Assembly (NCBI RefSeq): GCF_007197645.1
Contig: NZ_VKGK01000026.1
Span: 20,576 to 84,575 of the forward strand
DNA: 64,000 bases
Direction of reading: 5' to 3'
Source: Shewanella hanedai
GTDB taxonomy: Bacteria > Pseudomonadota > Gammaproteobacteria > Enterobacterales > Shewanellaceae
Position numbers and translations under genes: made by a program. The notes under the pieces were generated by a model, which was not told where the DNA came from, did no database searches, and saw only the letters and a program-made list of their open reading frames with translations. Shown here in pieces: positions 62,003 through 64,000 of this stretch. How positions within the stretch are numbered: position 1 is the first letter of the stretch; each line of letters begins with the position of its first letter.

Positions 62003-62749
62003 ATGAAGAGTCAAATACTCGTTGAAACGCCCAGCCATAAATGGATATATTTTGGGCGAGATCCGGAAAAGCCAGACAAGATTATTGATACTAATCAATA
62101 TATGATGGTCACTGAACGAAAAGCGCTATTGATGGATCCGGGCGGTATTGAACTTTTTGCACCAATGCTTGCTAGTATTGTTAAGCACATTCCTCTCGAA
62201 CAATTGACCCACCTTTTTGCTTCTCACCAAGACCCCGATATTATCTCCTCTCTCGGACTTTGGGATCAAACACTACCAGAAGCTAAGCTCTATTCACCTT
62301 GGATTTGGGAAGGCTTTATTCGCCATTTTGGGATGAGTAACATTAGTTATGAAGCGATACCTGACGAAGGGAGCCGATTGATATTGGATCAAGCTGAGGT
62401 GCAATTTATCCCTGCTCACTATCTCCATGCATCGGGGAACTTTCATGTCTACGATCCAGCGACGAGAGTACTTATGAGTGGGGATGTTGGTGCCGCACTA
62501 GAGGACGCTAATGCCAGTATTTTTGTCGATGACTTTGATGAACACGTAAAAAAGATGAGCTTTTTTCATCAAAGGTGGATGCCTTCAAATTCAGCAAAAA
62601 ATGACTGGATTGCTAGGGTAAGAAAACTGGACATCGAATATATGTGCCCACAGCACGGGAGAATATTCAAAGGAAAGCAAGTTGGACAGTTTCTTGATTG
62701 GTTTGAAAAACTGGAAGTGGGTCAAGCGATCACCAAAAATTCAAGTTAA
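62003..62749 (+). CDS. Metallo-beta-lactamase-fold protein, possible di-iron oxygen-binding (ODP-like)
   Basis: A 248-residue protein with the ligand set of flavodiiron-type MBL domains: FASHQDPDIISSL (His-x-x-Asp-x-Asp) near 72-84, PAHYLHASGNFHVYD near 136-150, LMSGDVGAAL near 156-165 and MCPQHGRIF near 213-221. The HQDPD form is typical of oxygen-binding di-iron proteins of the ODP type rather than lactamase hydrolases (HxHxDH). It may sense oxygen. It is probably co-transcribed with the helical protein upstream. Confidence 0.75.
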   Translation: MKSQILVETPSHKWIYFGRDPEKPDKIIDTNQYMMVTERKALLMDPGGIELFAPMLASIVKHIPLEQLTHLFASHQDPDIISSLGLWDQTLPEAKLYSPWIWEGFIRHFGMSNISYEAIPDEGSRLILDQAEVQFIPAHYLHASGNFHVYDPATRVLMSGDVGAALEDANASIFVDDFDEHVKKMSFFHQRWMPSNSAKNDWIARVRKLDIEYMCPQHGRIFKGKQVGQFLDWFEKLEVGQAITKNSS

Positions 62750-62778
62750 AGAATATCGTTATCCAACAAACTGAATGA

Positions 62779-62813
62779 AAAAACGCACTTATTTTGAAAA
62801 TAGGTGCGTTTTT
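62779..62813 (+). terminator. Terminator after the MBL-fold gene
   Basis: AACGCACTTATTTT/AAAATAGGTGCGTT stem with one G-T pair, followed by TTTTTT. It also lies in the gap to the minus-strand nitroreductase gene end. Confidence 0.85.
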
Positions 62814-62843
62814 TATTGGCGATAAATCCCAGCCATGATGCTT

Positions 62844-63392
62844 CTACAGGTAGCGAGTGAACTCACTTCCCTCTTTTCTCGCTTTCAGCGGAGCGTTAAC
62901 CACAGGCGTACCTATGTACAAGAAACCCACTATTTGATCTTTTTCACCTAGTCCTAAATTTTGATGCACCTTAGGATCGAATGCGACACTTCCAGTTCGC
63001 CAAATCGCACCAAGCCCTAATGCAAAGGCGGCTTGCTGCATTGCCATCGTGGCACAGCCAGCAGCAATAACTTGTTCAAGTTCAGGCACTTTACCATGCT
63101 CAACAGGCTTGGCAGCAACGACTATGACCATGGGTGCACGAAGCGGCATTGAAAGCGCTTTAGCCTGAGTCGTATCATTAGCATCATTGTGAATAGCAGC
63201 ATCAACAAATATCTCACCGAGACGCCCTAACCCCTCACCTTGGGCAATAATAAACTCCCAAGGTGCTAAACCGCCGTGATCAGGTACTCGTGCGCCAGCA
63301 TCTAAAATCGTTTTTAGTTGTGCTTCATTTGGTCCTGGCTCCACAAGACGTGGACAAGATTGTCTGGTAAGTAATAACTCAATAGCGTCCAA
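62844..63392 (-). CDS. ydjA: Nitroreductase family protein, YdjA-like
   Basis: A 182-residue FMN enzyme. The start is TTG 63392 with AGGAG six bases upstream. It shows LLTRQSCPRLVEPGPNEAQL, then GARVPDHGGLAPWEFIIAQGEG, AAGCATMAMQQAAFALGLGAIWRTG and VGFLYIGTPV, matching E. coli YdjA closely in length and motif order. It would reduce nitro or related compounds using NAD(P)H; the natural substrate is not known. One end of the dispersed repeat (63406-63420) lies directly upstream of the ribosome site. Confidence 0.92.
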   Translation of the reverse strand: MDAIELLLTRQSCPRLVEPGPNEAQLKTILDAGARVPDHGGLAPWEFIIAQGEGLGRLGEIFVDAAIHNDANDTTQAKALSMPLRAPMVIVVAAKPVEHGKVPELEQVIAAGCATMAMQQAAFALGLGAIWRTGSVAFDPKVHQNLGLGEKDQIVGFLYIGTPVVNAPLKARKEGSEFTRYL

Positions 63393-63405
63393 AACATACT
63401 CCTAC

Positions 63406-63420
63406 TTATACTGATTGGTA
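63406..63420 (+). repeat. Isolated end of the dispersed repeat
   Basis: TTATACTGATTGGTA matches the right end of copies 1 and 2; no interior follows on its left, where the nitroreductase ribosome site begins. A deletion remnant is likely. Confidence 0.7.
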
Positions 63421-63447
63421 CAACAATAACAAAGCTTTACTTGGTAT

Positions 63448-63484
63448 AAAAGAATATCCCACCTAATTGGTGGGATATTCTTTT
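63448..63484. terminator. Perfect hairpin between two repeat ends
   Basis: A 16-base perfect stem AAAAGAATATCCCACC/GGTGGGATATTCTTTT with a five-base loop, T-rich on both strands. It could end transcription in either direction. Confidence 0.7.
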
Positions 63485-63488
63485 ATTG

Positions 63489-63890
63489 ATACCAGTCAGT
63501 ATAAAGATTTGATCGCTCAGCGAGAGTTTAGCGGTCCTGAGGCAAGGTCATTAATTGCTCCTCGGCTCTAGCATCCTGCTTCGCCCTACCTCCTATGTCC
63601 ATATAGTCGTGCATTAATGACATTCACCACATCTGACCTCCATGGATGGAGGAAATGTCTTAAGTATGTCGGGAACATACAAGACCATATGGTTTGCAAC
63701 GAGTGAAGAGCATAGTGAAACTAGGGTTAAGCTCACTTTTGTTCCTTAAGAGTCACAGTATCAGAACCGCTAAAACTCGTCTGTAAGGAGTGTTTTTGGC
63801 TGCCTACTTCTACGTTAAATGAACTAATAAGGGAACAACCATTATGTCATCCATTCGCCTTGAATTAGTTTGCCAAAAGACACTCTGAGT
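63489..63890 (-). repeat. MITE-like dispersed repeat, copy 4 (enlarged, right end missing)
   Basis: Inverted orientation, begins ATACCAGTCAGTATAA (one change from the others). It has a 149-base insert at 63548-63696 where copy 3 has 49 bases, and ends at CACTCTGAGT without the terminal inverted repeat. It lies 64 bases upstream of the last gene in the window. Confidence 0.82.
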
Positions 63891-63954
63891 CTGACGAATC
63901 CCCACAAAAAGAGATGAATAAATAATGAGATAGGTGAAATAGTGAGGAACATTC

Positions 63955-64000
63955 ATGGCATTTGGTGATCAAATTTATCGCCAAACAAAAATTACCACGA
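63955..64000 (+). CDS. Start of an unidentified gene (cut by window end)
   Basis: ATG 63955 with GAGGAA eight bases upstream opens a frame of 15 visible codons (MAFGDQIYRQTKITT) that runs past the window. Too little is visible to name it. Confidence 0.5.
   Translation, partial: MAFGDQIYRQTKITT

Overview
The window looks like chromosome of a marine gammaproteobacterium close to Shewanella (Alteromonadales). The evidence is the conserved block cysZ | smc-zipA-ligA, the ydbH-ynbE-ydbL operon, dcuA, an ExeM-type extracellular nuclease, a DUF2919 protein, and short dispersed repeats of the kind common in that group. Protein coding is dense, and no tRNA, rRNA or CRISPR array was seen.

Region 1 (1-16451, minus strand) is most of an extracellular contractile injection system (eCIS), a phage-tail-like particle related to Afp/PVC and MAC arrays. 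In transcription order it has an ECF-like sigma factor with a 13-residue repeat at its N-terminus, a NusG/RfaH-type elongation factor, a T4-type lysozyme, a Pvc16/DUF4255 terminator protein, the sheath, and a gp19-type tube protein. Then come two paralogous tube-like proteins, a second gp19-type tube protein, a tiny DUF5908-like protein, a tube-baseplate adaptor, a VgrG-like spike, a small unknown, a gp25 wedge, a possible spike-tip protein, a 1583-residue J/gp6 baseplate protein and the N-terminus of a fibre-like protein cut by the window edge. The tape measure, AAA+ ATPase and cargo are not visible and may lie beyond position 1. The sigma and NusG-like genes at the head suggest the operon carries its own control of initiation and elongation.

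Region 2 (17222-29393) is housekeeping: a DsbA-like oxidoreductase, an NAD-binding epimerase-like protein, an HD-GYP protein, DUF2919 and DUF1842 proteins, then ligA, zipA and smc on the minus strand with cysZ divergent.

Region 3 (29778-40673) has a broken GyrI-like gene, a double SnoaL-like protein, an AraC regulator next to a PEBP/YbhB protein, an acyl-CoA dehydrogenase, a YeaD-type mutarotase and ydbH-ynbE-ydbL.

Region 4 (40695-52722) has the secreted nuclease, dcuA, a small outer-membrane barrel, an Asp/Glu racemase, a membrane TPR protein, two secreted proteins of unknown function and a membrane protein ending in a probable winged helix.

Region 5 (52996-64000) has a five-gene ABC export operon with three different periplasmic adaptors, small unknown proteins, two GNAT acetyltransferases, a helical protein beside a metallo-beta-lactamase-fold protein, and a YdjA-type nitroreductase.

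A dispersed repeat with ATACCAATCAGTATAA ends occurs as four long copies (32851, 46544, 59611, 63489) plus isolated ends. Two of its ends sit directly against ribosome binding sites. A second, unrelated repeat (43999-44265) lies just upstream of dcuA.
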